DNA from: Shewanella pealeana ATCC 700345
Lineage (GTDB): Bacteria; Pseudomonadota; Gammaproteobacteria; Enterobacterales; Shewanellaceae
Length of the DNA stretch: 64,000 nt
Assembly: GCF_000018285.1 (NCBI RefSeq)
Contig: NC_009901.1
Coordinates: 4,897,001 to 4,961,000 of the forward strand
Direction of reading: 5' to 3'
Shown: positions 10,053 to 19,876 of the stretch, piece after piece
Position numbering within the stretch: position 1 is the stretch's first letter
How the letters are laid out: every line of letters starts with the position of its first letter
Translations under genes and position numbers: made by a program
Notes under the pieces: model-generated
Seen by the model: the letters and a program-made list of their open reading frames with translations, nothing else
Told to the model about the DNA's origin: nothing
Database searches by the model: none

Positions 10053-10997
10053 ATGATGAGCAAACTATCTAATATTTGGGTATTTAGCGATATCGCTTCC
10101 CGTTTACCTGAAATGATCGCAGCTGGCGTAGCGTTAGGCGAAAAAGTATCAACATTTGTTATCGGTACAGAAGCCGAAATCAATGCAGCCTTCTCATATG
10201 GTGCAACTCATGTGTACTACCTTGGTGACAAAGACAGTCAAAAGATCATCGAAGATTACAGCCACACTATTGCGCAAACGATTTCAGCTACAACAGAAAA
10301 CACACTAATGCTACTTGCGCCAACTAAGCGTGGCAAAGCCTTAGCAAGCAAGTTAGGCGTACAGCTTCAAGCTGGTGTTGTTAATGACGTTACTGAGATT
10401 GACATTGAGAACGGTGTTCGCGCTAAGCACATGGCTTACGGTGGCCTAGCTATCGCAGAAGAGAAAATTAATAGCCCTGTGGCGATTATTACCCTTAGCA
10501 GTGGTGTGTATGAAGCACAAGCTACGGATACGACTCGCACCGGCGAAGCAGTAAATGTTGCCTTTATTGAGCCAACAACGGCAATTCAATGCGTAGAGCG
10601 CCGTGCCAAGCAAGGCGAAAGCGTTAACCTAGGCAAAGCCAAGCGCGTTGTTGGTGTCGGTAGTGGTATTGGCAGCAAAGAGAATCTACAAGTTGCGGCT
10701 GAACTGAGTGCACTGATTGGCGCAGAGCTTGGTTGCTCACGACCAATAGCTGAAACCGAAAAGTGGATGGAGCGCGAGCGCTACATCGGCGTATCAGGCG
10801 TAATGTTAAAGCCTGAGATTTACTTCGCTCTGGGCATTTCAGGCCAGATCCAACACATGGTTGGAGCCTTAGGTTCACAAACAATCTTTGCCGTAAACAA
10901 GGATAAGAATGCTCCTATTTTCCAGTACGTTGACTACGGCATTGTTGGCGACATCAACAAGGTGATGCCAGCACTAATCAGTGCGTTAAAAGCCTAA
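10053..10997 (+). CDS. fixB: Electron transfer flavoprotein alpha subunit FixB
   Basis: Large ETF subunit, 314 residues (E. coli 313). The C-terminal FAD domain is complete: VVGVGSGIGSKENL near 205, the GAELGCSRP segment near 230, GISGQIQHMVGALGSQTIFA near 260-280 and NKDKNAPIFQYVDYGIVGD. It follows fixA by 10 bases. Two adjacent ATG codons (10053 and 10056) are possible starts; the second aligns better with E. coli FixB. Confidence 0.96.
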   Translation: MMSKLSNIWVFSDIASRLPEMIAAGVALGEKVSTFVIGTEAEINAAFSYGATHVYYLGDKDSQKIIEDYSHTIAQTISATTENTLMLLAPTKRGKALASKLGVQLQAGVVNDVTEIDIENGVRAKHMAYGGLAIAEEKINSPVAIITLSSGVYEAQATDTTRTGEAVNVAFIEPTTAIQCVERRAKQGESVNLGKAKRVVGVGSGIGSKENLQVAAELSALIGAELGCSRPIAETEKWMERERYIGVSGVMLKPEIYFALGISGQIQHMVGALGSQTIFAVNKDKNAPIFQYVDYGIVGDINKVMPALISALKA

Positions 10998-11026
10998 CGG
11001 AAACACAATTTTTATTGTTATTTCAA

Positions 11027-11058
11027 TCGCCTTGAATCTCTGTAGAGACTAGAGGCGA
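11027..11058. other. Hairpin in the fixB-fixC gap
   Basis: TCGCCT pairs with AGGCGA, and TCTC with GAGA inside it. It occupies the only long gap in the otherwise tight fix operon and lacks a uridine run, so an mRNA-processing or stability element is plausible. Confidence 0.35.
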
Positions 11059-11088
11059 ATAGATAAATATACCTAGAGAGTGACGAGT

Positions 11089-12378
11089 ATGTCAGAAGAA
11101 TCATTTGACGCCATTATCGTAGGCGCAGGGCTTGCAGGTTGTGTTGCGGCGTACGTTCTTGCAAAAGAGGGAGCCGACGTTCTGGTAATTGAACGTGGTA
11201 ACTATGCTGGTAGCAAGAATATGACCGGCGGTCGTTTATACGCTCACAGCCTAGAAAAAATTATTCCTGGTTTTGCCAAAGAAGCGCCAATAGAAAGAAA
11301 AGTCACTAAAGAAAAAGTCACCTTTCTAACTGATGATACAGGCGTCACTCTCGACTACCACAACGGTCGGGATCAAACTGCAGTTGAAGAATCTTATACC
11401 CTATTAAGAGGGGATTTTGACCAGTGGTTAATGGGCAAGGCCGAAGAGGTTGGTGCGCAATTCATTACTGGTATTCGTGTTGAGGAGATCTTAACCCAAG
11501 ACGGTAAAGTCATTGGTGTGAAAGCTGATGGTGATGAGCTAACTGCCAAATCAGTAATTCTGGCAGAAGGAGTTAACCCGGTTCTTGGTGAACAACTTGG
11601 AATGGTTAAACGTGTTAAATCAGATGCTATGGCCGTTGGAGCAAAAGAGTTAATCGAGCTACCACAAAAGGTTATTCAGGATCGTTTTAACCTTAATGAT
11701 GACGAAGGTTGTGCTTGGTTATTTGCAGGCTCCCCCGCCAACGGTTTGATGGGCGGTGGATTCATTTATACCAATAAAAGCTCAGTTTCATTGGGTATCG
11801 TCTGTGGTTTACATGATATTGGCAGTTCAGATAAAACTGTACCGCAAATGCTTGAAGACTTTAAAAACCACGCCATGATCAAGCCCCTTATAGAAGGCGG
11901 TAAACTGATTGAATACTCAGGTCACGTTGTGCCTGAAGCCGGTATTCATATGGTGCCAAAACTTGTTGATGACGGCGTATTAATTACCGGAGATGCTGCA
12001 GGCTTTTGCTTAAATATCGGCTACACAGTCCGCGGCATGGATCTGGCTATTGCCTCGGGTGAAGCAGCAGCCAAAGCAGTATTGGCCGCACGAGAGAAAA
12101 ACGATTTTAGTGCGCAAGGTTTATCTTCTTATCAAACATTACTAGAAGATAGCTTCATCATGAAAGATCTCAAGTTGTACAAAGAGTTACCTAAGTTCAT
12201 GGAGAACCCTCGCATCTTTAATGAATATCCAAAAATGGTGGCCGACATAATGCAAAGCATGTTCACCGTCGACGGCACTCCATCACAACCAATAAGAAAA
12301 ACTCTCATGAAGCACTGTAAAGAAGTGGGTTACATGAATCTGATTAAAGATGGAATTAAAGGAGTGACTTCAATATGA
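11089..12378 (+). CDS. fixC: FAD-dependent ETF:quinone-type oxidoreductase FixC
   Basis: Flavoprotein related to ETF-ubiquinone oxidoreductase that links FixAB to FixX. From MSEESFDAIIVGAGLAGCVA the protein has 429 residues (E. coli 428); a GTG start three codons upstream is possible, but this ATG follows GAGAG at good spacing. The N-terminal FAD dinucleotide motif GAGLAG, the MTGGRLYAHSLEKIIPGF segment and the second FAD motif GVLITGDAAGFCLNIG near 300 are all present. Its end overlaps the fixX start by four bases (ATGA), indicating translational coupling. Confidence 0.96.
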   Translation: MSEESFDAIIVGAGLAGCVAAYVLAKEGADVLVIERGNYAGSKNMTGGRLYAHSLEKIIPGFAKEAPIERKVTKEKVTFLTDDTGVTLDYHNGRDQTAVEESYTLLRGDFDQWLMGKAEEVGAQFITGIRVEEILTQDGKVIGVKADGDELTAKSVILAEGVNPVLGEQLGMVKRVKSDAMAVGAKELIELPQKVIQDRFNLNDDEGCAWLFAGSPANGLMGGGFIYTNKSSVSLGIVCGLHDIGSSDKTVPQMLEDFKNHAMIKPLIEGGKLIEYSGHVVPEAGIHMVPKLVDDGVLITGDAAGFCLNIGYTVRGMDLAIASGEAAAKAVLAAREKNDFSAQGLSSYQTLLEDSFIMKDLKLYKELPKFMENPRIFNEYPKMVADIMQSMFTVDGTPSQPIRKTLMKHCKEVGYMNLIKDGIKGVTSI

Positions 12379-12662
12379 GTGAAGTAGTTAACGTCGATGT
12401 CAAATTAGGCGTCAATAAGTTTCATGTCGATGAGGGGCATCCTCATATTATCTTAAAAGACAATCCCGATATGAACGAATATCGGAAATTAGTTAACGCC
12501 TGTCCAGCAGGACTTTATAAATTAGAAGATGATGGAAGTATTCGATTTGATTCTGCTGGCTGTTTAGAGTGTGGAACGTGTAAATTCCTTTGCGGCGAAA
12601 CCATTTTAGAGAAATGGGAGTACCCAAGAGGCACATTTGGCATTGAATACCGGTACGGGTAA
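12375..12662 (+). CDS. fixX: Ferredoxin-like protein FixX
   Basis: A 95-residue iron-sulfur partner of FixC, the same size as E. coli FixX. Cysteines occur in NACPAGLYK and in the cluster GCLECGTCKFLCG, followed by the characteristic WEYPRGTFGIEYRYG end. Translation is coupled to fixC by an ATGA overlap. It ends the core fix operon and is followed by a GC-rich hairpin. Confidence 0.96.
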   Translation: MSEVVNVDVKLGVNKFHVDEGHPHIILKDNPDMNEYRKLVNACPAGLYKLEDDGSIRFDSAGCLECGTCKFLCGETILEKWEYPRGTFGIEYRYG

Positions 12663-12693
12663 ACCAATAAATTAATTCAAAACATTATAACTT

Positions 12694-12718
12694 AGGGCTG
12701 GGATTATTACCCGGCCCT
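12694..12718 (+). terminator. GC-rich hairpin after fixX
   Basis: AGGGCTGGG pairs with CCCGGCCCT over nine positions (one G-U). No long uridine tract follows, so this is a possible terminator or a partial read-through barrier towards the MFS gene. Confidence 0.45.
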
Positions 12719-12937
12719 TAGCCGTGTTCAAACGAATATATTAAGAAGCAAGATCACAAATACAAAAGCTTTATAAACAAACATAGTAAAACACTGTTTA
12801 CATCACCGTTTTAATATTATTACCGGGTAGTATTCCATATAAGCTCATGAAATACACAGATGGAGCCTGATCTCCATAAATTAAAATACAACAATCATAT
12901 AGTTTTATATTTAACATTATATTTGGTGGTAAATCGC

Positions 12938-14296
12938 ATGAAACCAAGAACAAACTTCGATGATATGGAGTTCACTCCATTACACAGAAAAATAATGTTG
13001 TGGGGAAGTGGAGGTCCTTTTCTAGATGGCTATGTTTTGGTGATCATCGGCCTAGCATTACAACAGCTCACTCCAGCACTCGAACTTGATGCTCAATGGA
13101 TAGGTTTAGTCGGTGCGGCCACACTCGCAGGCCTGTTTATTGGTACTGCCTTATTTGGTTATGTTGCTGATATTTTCGGTCGAAAATTGATGTTTATGAT
13201 AGATATTATTGCTATCGCAGTGCTCTCTTTTGCAACCATGTTCATCTCCTCACCCATTGAGCTTGTCGTTATGCGTTTTTTAATCGGTATTGTAATCGGA
13301 GCCGATTATCCTATTGCTACATCTATGGTGGCGGAGTTCTCCCCCACTAAGAAACGTGCTTACACAATGGGCTTTATTGCCGCAATGTGGTACGTCGGAG
13401 CGACTGCAGCAAACATGGTTGGTTACCTACTATATGATGTAGAAGATGGTTGGCGCTGGATGTTCGGAAGTGCATTAATCCCATGTCTTATCATTCTACT
13501 TGGTCGCTTCCACCTTCCAGAGTCGCCACGATGGTTACTCAAGAAAGGTCGAGTAAAAGAGTGCAAAGAGACCATGGAAAAGTTCTTTGGGCCCGATGTA
13601 GAGATTAGTAATGAATCGGCAGAACAAACAAAATACAGCAAGCTATTCGAACCTGTTTATTTAAAAAGGATACTCTTCATCGGTATTATCTGGACTTGCC
13701 AGGTGATCCCTATGTTTGCCATTTACACCTTTGGGCCACAAATCATTGAGTTACTGGGGTTTACTGACGGAAAAGATGCCGCGTTAGGTAATATTGTCAT
13801 CAGTTTGTTCTTTATGGCGGGATGTATTCCGGCTATGTACTGGCTCAATTCAATTGGCCGACGGCCACTACTAATAGGCAGCTTCGGCATAATGACTGCT
13901 TCATTAGCACTATTAGGTGTGGTGCCCGATCCAAGCATCTGGTTAATTATTGGCGCATTTGCCACGTACGCTTTCTTCTCTGGTGGACCCGGGATCTTAC
14001 AATGGCTCTATCCCAATGAACTGTTCCCAACAGAGATCCGCGCATCGGCCGTTGGTGCTGTTATGTCACTTAGCCGTATCGGTACCATAGTCTCAACCTA
14101 TGCTTTGCCTATTTTTATGACAACATATGGTATCTCTCCCACCCTATTAGTTGGTGCTGCAATCTCGTTATTTGGATTAATCATCTCTGTCTTTATGGCG
14201 CCAGAAACTAAAGGATTAACATTAGAAACCACAAGTTCAGCGGAATTTGAAAGTAAAGGTGCCGTAGTAGCATCTAATACATGCAAGACTATTTAA
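12938..14296 (+). CDS. MFS transporter, sugar-porter/metabolite:H+ symporter type
   Basis: An inner-membrane carrier with about 12 helices. The start MKPRTNFDDMEFTPLHRKIM is preferred to an upstream ATG at 12860, because GGTGG precedes it and the extra 26 residues look unlike an MFS N-terminus. Motifs: FGYVADIFGRKLMF (loop 2-3 signature), PESPRWLLKKGR near 195 (sugar-porter hallmark), NSIGRRPLLIGSFG (loop 8-9) and PETKGLTLETT at the end. It lies between fixABCX and a porin gene in the same direction, so uptake of a compound that feeds the carnitine pathway is a reasonable contextual guess; the substrate cannot be read from sequence. Confidence 0.8.
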   Translation: MKPRTNFDDMEFTPLHRKIMLWGSGGPFLDGYVLVIIGLALQQLTPALELDAQWIGLVGAATLAGLFIGTALFGYVADIFGRKLMFMIDIIAIAVLSFATMFISSPIELVVMRFLIGIVIGADYPIATSMVAEFSPTKKRAYTMGFIAAMWYVGATAANMVGYLLYDVEDGWRWMFGSALIPCLIILLGRFHLPESPRWLLKKGRVKECKETMEKFFGPDVEISNESAEQTKYSKLFEPVYLKRILFIGIIWTCQVIPMFAIYTFGPQIIELLGFTDGKDAALGNIVISLFFMAGCIPAMYWLNSIGRRPLLIGSFGIMTASLALLGVVPDPSIWLIIGAFATYAFFSGGPGILQWLYPNELFPTEIRASAVGAVMSLSRIGTIVSTYALPIFMTTYGISPTLLVGAAISLFGLIISVFMAPETKGLTLETTSSAEFESKGAVVASNTCKTI

Positions 14297-14351
14297 TTAG
14301 TAAGGAATAATATCCAACCAGATTAAATACTCGAGTAACAATACAGACTTA

Positions 14352-14377
14352 GTCAATTAACAATTGGGTTAATTGAC
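14352..14377. promoter_or_regulatory. Ten-base-arm palindrome upstream of the porin gene
   Basis: GTCAATTAAC and GTTAATTGAC are perfect inverted repeats around a six-base loop. It lies 139 bases before the porin start and lacks a uridine tract. It may be an operator or a factor-dependent terminator for the MFS gene. Confidence 0.4.
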
Positions 14378-14515
14378 AACGAACTATATTAAACACTCAA
14401 AACTAGAGTTTGTATTAATTTCAAAACCACTAAGCATATGGACGCTAGATATTAACCATTAGTAACTGACACACAATAGAATCAAAACATAGCAACTTAA
14501 ATACATTGGGATATT

Positions 14516-15655
14516 ATGATTATGAAAACGAGAAAAACTTTCTGCCTGTCTATAATTACTAGTGCGATCGTATTAAGTAGTTTCCACACTATCGCTGCCG
14601 AACAAGAAGAAGATGGAATTAATATTCATGGCGGTGTACGAGTCAACTATGCCTATAAAGATTATAGTGAGACTTCAAAAGATAAAGGCGGTGATTTCAC
14701 CTTTGATATGGCGTCATTACGATTCGACGCAAAACATGGTAACTGGGGCTTAAAATCGGACTACCGCTTTACCGCTAACACTAACTATATCAAGTTTGGT
14801 TATGGCTATTATGATTTCAACCCTGAGTGGCAGTTACAATTTGGTATAAACAAGGTGCCTTTCGGTAACCTAGGATATATTTCAAATAGTTATTGGTTTG
14901 GTTTGCCTTACTATCTCGGCTTTGAAGACGATCATGATATTGGTGTAAAGGCGGTATACGAGCATAATGGTTGGCAAACTGACATGGCGTTTTACAAAGG
15001 TGCCGAATATGGCCCAACAGAAAACAAACGTTATGCAGCCGATCTTTATAGCGGCACCATCAACGGTACCGAATATCACAACGAAGAAACTAACCAAGTT
15101 AACCTACGTCAAAGCTACACCATGGAACATCAAGGTGGCTCAACTACATTCGGCGCCTCTATTGAAGCGGGTCAGATCTATAACTCTGAAACCGGCAACA
15201 ATGGCGACAGATACGCATTCGCAGCTCACTTAGACAGTACGTTTAACGGTTGGAACTTACAGTTGCAAGCGATGCAATATGAGTTCAATGCTGCCGACAG
15301 TGCAAACGATAACAAGATTGCTGTATCAGTTGTTAGCTGGCAGTTTGAGGTTGCATCCAAGGGGCAGGTTTACAGTGCCAACATCGCCAAAACAATTCCA
15401 ACCGATTGGGGTAATGTTAAGTTCTACAACGACTTCGGCTTAATGACACCTGATGTCGATGACGATAGCTATGATAACAGTATGCAAAACGTATTAGGTG
15501 CTGCAATTTCTGCTGGCCCAACCTACACCCAAATTGATTTTATCATGGGTAAAAACATGACTTTCTCAACCGCCAACAATGACCATATCGGTCTACCAGA
15601 AGTGGGCGATGACTGGGATAAACGCTTCAACGTCAGTGTTGCTTATTACTTTTAA
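14516..15655 (+). CDS. Outer-membrane porin
   Basis: A 379-residue beta-barrel protein. Residues 1-28 form a signal peptide ending at IAA|EQEEDG (start at 14516 or at the ATG two codons later). The mature part has alternating aromatic strands such as YRFTANTNYIKFGYGYYDF and ends with the outer-membrane insertion signature FNVSVAYYF. NKVPFGNLGYISNSYW is typical of phosphate-selective/carbohydrate-type porins. It follows the MFS gene in the same direction and has its own terminator, so the pair could take the same solute across the two membranes. Confidence 0.8.
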   Translation: MIMKTRKTFCLSIITSAIVLSSFHTIAAEQEEDGINIHGGVRVNYAYKDYSETSKDKGGDFTFDMASLRFDAKHGNWGLKSDYRFTANTNYIKFGYGYYDFNPEWQLQFGINKVPFGNLGYISNSYWFGLPYYLGFEDDHDIGVKAVYEHNGWQTDMAFYKGAEYGPTENKRYAADLYSGTINGTEYHNEETNQVNLRQSYTMEHQGGSTTFGASIEAGQIYNSETGNNGDRYAFAAHLDSTFNGWNLQLQAMQYEFNAADSANDNKIAVSVVSWQFEVASKGQVYSANIAKTIPTDWGNVKFYNDFGLMTPDVDDDSYDNSMQNVLGAAISAGPTYTQIDFIMGKNMTFSTANNDHIGLPEVGDDWDKRFNVSVAYYF

Positions 15656-15730
15656 TTAGCTCCACACTCATTTGTGGTACCCACATTCTACAAGCCACTC
15701 GTAAAATGTTGATTTAGCCACGTCACCCAT

Positions 15731-15758
15731 AGCCTTCATTTTTATGAAGGCTTTTTTT
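15731..15758 (+). terminator. Intrinsic terminator after the porin gene
   Basis: AGCCTTCAT pairs with ATGAAGGCT, followed by a run of seven T residues. A textbook rho-independent terminator. Confidence 0.9.
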
Positions 15759-16064
15759 GTACTTCGCACTCTTTACGAATTTTGCACTCAAAAATATCTT
15801 AAACCTGAGGAATAGTTTACTCAGGCTACAATACAAATCTTGCCTTCTCAGTATGATCAACCTGTATCGCTTCGTCACAGTAAAATGCTATTATTGGCCC
15901 CAGCTAGGTTAAACCATGACTAGCAAACTCATTGCGAGTCAGCAATTTAATCAATATATTTTTTGTACAAGCTTTATATTAGCTTTTTGTATTTACTTTC
16001 TTGCATTAGCATTCAAAAATCAGTCTCGCACTTTTTTAAAGCCTCAGTTTAAGGTCAGATAATC
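15759..16064. other. Upstream region of mgtE
   Basis: AT-rich leader with a short hairpin (CCTGAG 15804-15809 with CTCAGG 15820-15825). I do not recognise a complete M-box or other magnesium riboswitch in it, though a leader of this length before mgtE would allow one. No gene is seen. Confidence 0.3.
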
Positions 16065-17483
16065 ATGTCATTGCCAAAAGATGAACTCCCTATCGATAAC
16101 AGCCAACATCACAGCGACGCAGACTATGAGACGCCTGAGTTAGCCATGGTAGAGGTGAGTCAATCGGTTGAGCAACTGACCAATGCTGAAGGTGAGCAGC
16201 AGGCCGAGCTGTTTCATGACATGCTAGAGGAAGCTGAACCTGGCACTGTGGCGCTGTTATTAGAATCATTACCGCTAGATGAGCGTTACGAGCGTTGGTC
16301 TCAAGTTGATGCAGGCGAGCGCATTGCTGTACTAGATCTCATGCGTGCCGACCCGCGTAATGGCATTTTAGATGAGATGCCTGAAGCCCAATTAGACCTG
16401 CTGTTCTCACAGATCTCAGCTGAGGATTTGATTGAGTGGAGTGACACGCTATCTGATGCTATGACCGAGCGTGCGCTGTCACAAATGGGTGAGCGCCAAC
16501 GTCAACACTATGATCGCTACGATCAATACTCTGAAAATGAAATTGGTCGTTACGCCGAGCATCAGTTTTTAGCACTGAATCTGACATCGACGGTATCTCA
16601 AGCACAGCGCTTCTTCCGCCGCATTAAGCTCGACTGTAATGATCATGTATTTTTGCTCGATGAAGATGACAAATACATTGGTAGCGTGCGCCGTCACGAT
16701 GTGTTTCGTGCCGCCCCAGAAAGCACCTTAGAAAGCTTACTTTGGGAAGACAGCCGTTCAATTCTTGCCGATGCCAGCCTAATTGAAGCCGCTGAAGCCA
16801 TTGAACACAGTAATGAATTAGAAATTGCGGTCGTCGATGCCAACGGCATCATGATTGGCCGTATGACATTGCGCACCGCGACCGCACTCGTGCGAGAGCA
16901 TTATGAATCACAGTTAATGGCAACCGCTGGTATGGACGAGGACGACGATCTGTTCGCGCCGATTACCGTCGGCGCGCGCCGTCGTGCTGTATGGCTGGGT
17001 ATAAACTTACTGACCGCATTTTTAGCCTCGGCCACTATTGGCTTGTTTGAGAATGTACTGGAAAAAGTGGTCGCCCTCGCGGTTCTGATGCCGATTGTGG
17101 CCTCAATGGGTGGCATCGCAGGTAGTCAGTCACTCACTTTGATGATCCGCGGCATGGCCATGGGACAGATCTCCTCGGGTAACTTCATGTCGTTACTCAA
17201 AAACGAGCTGGGTATTGGTATCTTAAACGGTGTGCTGTGGGCGATAGTGATTGGCTTAATTGCCGGATGGTGGTTTAGCGACCCTATTATTGGCACAGTG
17301 ATTGGCGCTGCCATTTTAATTAATATGGCGGTAGCGGCAATTGCCGGTGTGGTAGTACCGATGATCTTGCAGAAATTGAATCAAGACGCGGCGCTATCGG
17401 GCTCGGTGATCTTAACCACAGTCACTGACGTGGTGGGCTTCTTCTGCTTCTTAGGCTTAGCCTCGGTGCTGTATTTATACTAA
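16065..17483 (+). CDS. mgtE: Magnesium transporter MgtE
   Basis: A 472-residue Mg2+ channel of the MgtE family. Order of parts: an acidic helical N-domain (about 20-135, with LLLESLPLDERYERWSQVDA and DPRNGILDEMPEAQLDLLF), a CBS-domain pair (about 135-270, IGSVRRHDVFRAAPESTLES) and five membrane helices (about 290-472) with VLMPIVASMGGIAGSQSLTL, the conserved helix contributing to the pore. Cytosolic magnesium binding to the N and CBS domains gates the channel (known for Thermus MgtE). AAGG lies upstream of the ATG. Monocistronic, followed by a strong terminator. Confidence 0.93.
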   Translation: MSLPKDELPIDNSQHHSDADYETPELAMVEVSQSVEQLTNAEGEQQAELFHDMLEEAEPGTVALLLESLPLDERYERWSQVDAGERIAVLDLMRADPRNGILDEMPEAQLDLLFSQISAEDLIEWSDTLSDAMTERALSQMGERQRQHYDRYDQYSENEIGRYAEHQFLALNLTSTVSQAQRFFRRIKLDCNDHVFLLDEDDKYIGSVRRHDVFRAAPESTLESLLWEDSRSILADASLIEAAEAIEHSNELEIAVVDANGIMIGRMTLRTATALVREHYESQLMATAGMDEDDDLFAPITVGARRRAVWLGINLLTAFLASATIGLFENVLEKVVALAVLMPIVASMGGIAGSQSLTLMIRGMAMGQISSGNFMSLLKNELGIGILNGVLWAIVIGLIAGWWFSDPIIGTVIGAAILINMAVAAIAGVVVPMILQKLNQDAALSGSVILTTVTDVVGFFCFLGLASVLYLY

Positions 17484-17502
17484 TTAACAGTCAATCACGA
17501 AC

Positions 17503-17535
17503 AAAAAAGCCTAGCTAAAATAGCTAGGCTTTTTT
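17503..17535. terminator. Bidirectional intrinsic terminator after mgtE
   Basis: GCCTAGCTA pairs with TAGCTAGGC around AAA, with A6 before and T6 after, so it can serve mgtE (plus) and the convergent membrane-protein gene (minus). Confidence 0.92.
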
Positions 17536-17602
17536 AATGTTAGTTATCACCAATGCCTTACCCAGCTAGGTTTTGAGCGAGTAAATCCATAAATGTACTT
17601 GG

Positions 17603-18862
17603 CTACTCGACTTTTAGCTGATTATCTTGCCGTACTAATCTCACTGGCAGCCCCAGTTTAACTAAATGATTAAGAATGAATCGTCCGCTCCAAGCCCAAC
17701 CATTTAATGAAATGAGTTGATTGTCATTGCCAATGAGCTTGATATCACCATCGATAGATAAACGCGGAGGGCCTACATCTTCCGCCCCTGCTTGAACATC
17801 AGCCCAGCTGATGTGAGCCATTTCAGCGCGTAATATCTCTCTCGATTCATGACCACTAATAGCGGGAGTTAGCAGCCAAATTGCATCTTTAGTGGTGCAA
17901 ACGGCCTTAAAGGAGCGAGATTTAACGTCACTATAAAAGCTAAATAAGTAAGCGAAACAAGGTAAAGCGAGCATAATAAACATAATGACCATCATAAAGA
18001 TCACTCCCAAATCTGACATAGATTCAGTCCGATAAATGACATCACCAAATTTATTTCGATAACGGCCCACGGGGAAGATTGCTTTAAACAAGTCAGGTAG
18101 CAAGAACACATAGGTGTATAGGCCAGCCATAGCAAATAGAAATGGTTTTACACTGGCTCGCCATGACTTTTTAGTCACAGTATTCCCTATTGTTATTGAT
18201 AGATGCTGGTTTAGCTGTGCAATGATAGCCTCAGCATCATCACCTTCGAATGGTTCCTCTTCTAGTGAGATACTGCCTACAAACTCAATAGCTTGTTCAA
18301 CGACTTCGCTTTGCGAAGTTAAAACCTCAGCTGCTTGCTGTACTTCTTCAATAGGCTGTTTTAATAAATAGATATCAAACCTTTGCAGCAGCAAACAGTT
18401 AGACTGCTTGTTCTTGAGCAATAAATACTTCTCAGTCAAAGGCAAAACAAGCTCATCTCGCCGATGCAACCGTCTGTAGACCGATGAAAATAGGCATATT
18501 TGATATGCCACAATACCAACCATTACCATGGTGATATTCGCCAAAGCATAGGTATTACTCACTGCGGCAATCACTATGGAAAACCCAAATACCCATTTAT
18601 CAAAGCCAGACATTCGCGCCGACTTTAATACCCGCAGCGAATCACCTTTAAGGTAAATATGCTGTCGTAACTTAGGTTTAAAAGCAAAACTGACAATAAC
18701 GTAAACAGTGACTAAACCAGTCAACACTATCGAGAAAGCCTGAGCATCATAAAAGCAGGAGCAAATCAGTAACCCTAAACCAATAACTAGGGATGCTTTT
18801 TGATAAATACTTCGAGTAAATGGTGTTAATACTGCATCTTGAATACTAGCCGTTATGTTCAC
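17603..18862 (-). CDS. Membrane protein of unknown function
   Basis: A 419-residue protein I do not recognise. Two hydrophobic pairs are visible in the N-terminal 140 residues (about 25-65 and 90-130) and another set at about 240-330. Between them is an acidic cytosolic-looking segment (VGSISLEEEPFEGDDAEAII). The last 90 residues are soluble (SWADVQAGAEDVGPPRLSID) and might form a PH-like membrane-associated domain; that is a guess. It is convergent with mgtE across a terminator, and nothing in the neighbourhood points to a role. Confidence 0.75.
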   Translation of the reverse strand: MNITASIQDAVLTPFTRSIYQKASLVIGLGLLICSCFYDAQAFSIVLTGLVTVYVIVSFAFKPKLRQHIYLKGDSLRVLKSARMSGFDKWVFGFSIVIAAVSNTYALANITMVMVGIVAYQICLFSSVYRRLHRRDELVLPLTEKYLLLKNKQSNCLLLQRFDIYLLKQPIEEVQQAAEVLTSQSEVVEQAIEFVGSISLEEEPFEGDDAEAIIAQLNQHLSITIGNTVTKKSWRASVKPFLFAMAGLYTYVFLLPDLFKAIFPVGRYRNKFGDVIYRTESMSDLGVIFMMVIMFIMLALPCFAYLFSFYSDVKSRSFKAVCTTKDAIWLLTPAISGHESREILRAEMAHISWADVQAGAEDVGPPRLSIDGDIKLIGNDNQLISLNGWAWSGRFILNHLVKLGLPVRLVRQDNQLKVE

Positions 18863-19011
18863 TTATTCTTCTCACATTAATCCCGCCGCTTGCTGTATTG
18901 CTTTGCTGCAGACTCAAGCATCTTGAATATAAGCATTATTTTTTATGTTCTCATAGTGTCAGCTAAACAATAATGCTTAACTGTTATCTCGCGCATTAAT
19001 AACCTGACAAT

Positions 19012-19053
19012 AAAAAGCCCCTTATTAGCTAATCTAACAAGAGGCAATTTTTA
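19012..19053 (-). terminator. Intrinsic terminator after rsmJ
   Basis: A 12-position stem with two mismatches (GCCCCTTATTAG against CTAACAAGAGGC) flanked by A5 and T5. On the minus strand it ends in TTTTT about 60 bases after the rsmJ stop. Confidence 0.75.
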
Positions 19054-19114
19054 CGAAAATTGGCAGATTCGAGTGTTATCAAACGCCAAAACGTTACGCT
19101 TTATATCATCTAAA

Positions 19115-19876
19115 CTAGGCCGTCATTGCCGCTTTCACATAAACATCGAAGCGGTTTTTCTTGGTGGCAATCACCATACTTGGTTTCACGCCATCTAAAT
19201 CGTCGGCGTAATCTGGGCGCTTTACGACTACGCGCTTAGTTGCGAGTGCCATGGCAGGTGCAAGTAAGCCATCGGCATCGAGATCGGCGCCGACTAATGA
19301 CTGAAATACACGCATCTCTTTTTTCACTAACGCCGACTTTTCACGATGTGGATACATGGGATCTAAATACACGACATCCACTTCGGTATTAGACGCTTTA
19401 GCAGCATCGGCTAATGAGTCAATGCTCGAACCATGAAACAAGCTCATGCGCTGTTGCATCCAGCCACCTATTTCAGCGTCTTCATAGGCGCGGCGAAGGC
19501 CATCTTCCAATAGCGCCGCCACAATAGGATGACGCTCAACCATTAGCACCTTGCAACCTAAACTCGCCAACACAAAGGCATCGCGCCCAAGACCCGCGGT
19601 ACCATCGACCACGGTAGGCATAACGCCTTGCTTAAGACCAACGGCCTTTGCAATTGATTGACCGCGGCCACCACCAAATTTACGACGATGGGCTACGGCG
19701 CCAGAAACGAAATCAACTGAGATCCCTTTCAACTTAGGCTCATCACGCTTGATTAGCGTCAGGATATTATCTTCAAATACCAACTCAAACTCTGCATCAG
19801 GATCATAAACCAGTCCCCAGCGCTCACAGGCGGATTCGATTGTTGGATAATGTCGATTAAAGAAAATGCTGGTCAC
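19115..19876 (-). CDS. rsmJ: 16S rRNA (guanine1516-N2)-methyltransferase RsmJ
   Basis: An SAM-dependent RNA methyltransferase of 253 residues (E. coli YhiQ/RsmJ about 250). Diagnostic segments: [14 protein letters not shown] near 68, the SAM-binding motif [19 protein letters not shown] near 87-105, [16 protein letters not shown] near 112, and the catalytic [16 protein letters not shown] near 170 followed by [14 protein letters not shown]. Single gene on the minus strand, divergent from the cytochrome gene. Confidence 0.95.
   Translation of the reverse strand: MTSIFFNRHYPTIESACERWGLVYDPDAEFELVFEDNILTLIKRDEPKLKGISVDFVSGAVAHRRKFGGGRGQSIAKAVGLKQGVMPTVVDGTAGLGRDAFVLASLGCKVLMVERHPIVAALLEDGLRRAYEDAEIGGWMQQRMSLFHGSSIDSLADAAKASNTEVDVVYLDPMYPHREKSALVKKEMRVFQSLVGADLDADGLLAPAMALATKRVVVKRPDYADDLDGVKPSMVIATKKNRFDVYVKAAMTA

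Noticed and set aside
15759..16064. M-box magnesium riboswitch before mgtE
   Set aside because: Only a small hairpin was found; the conserved M-box core could not be identified by eye.
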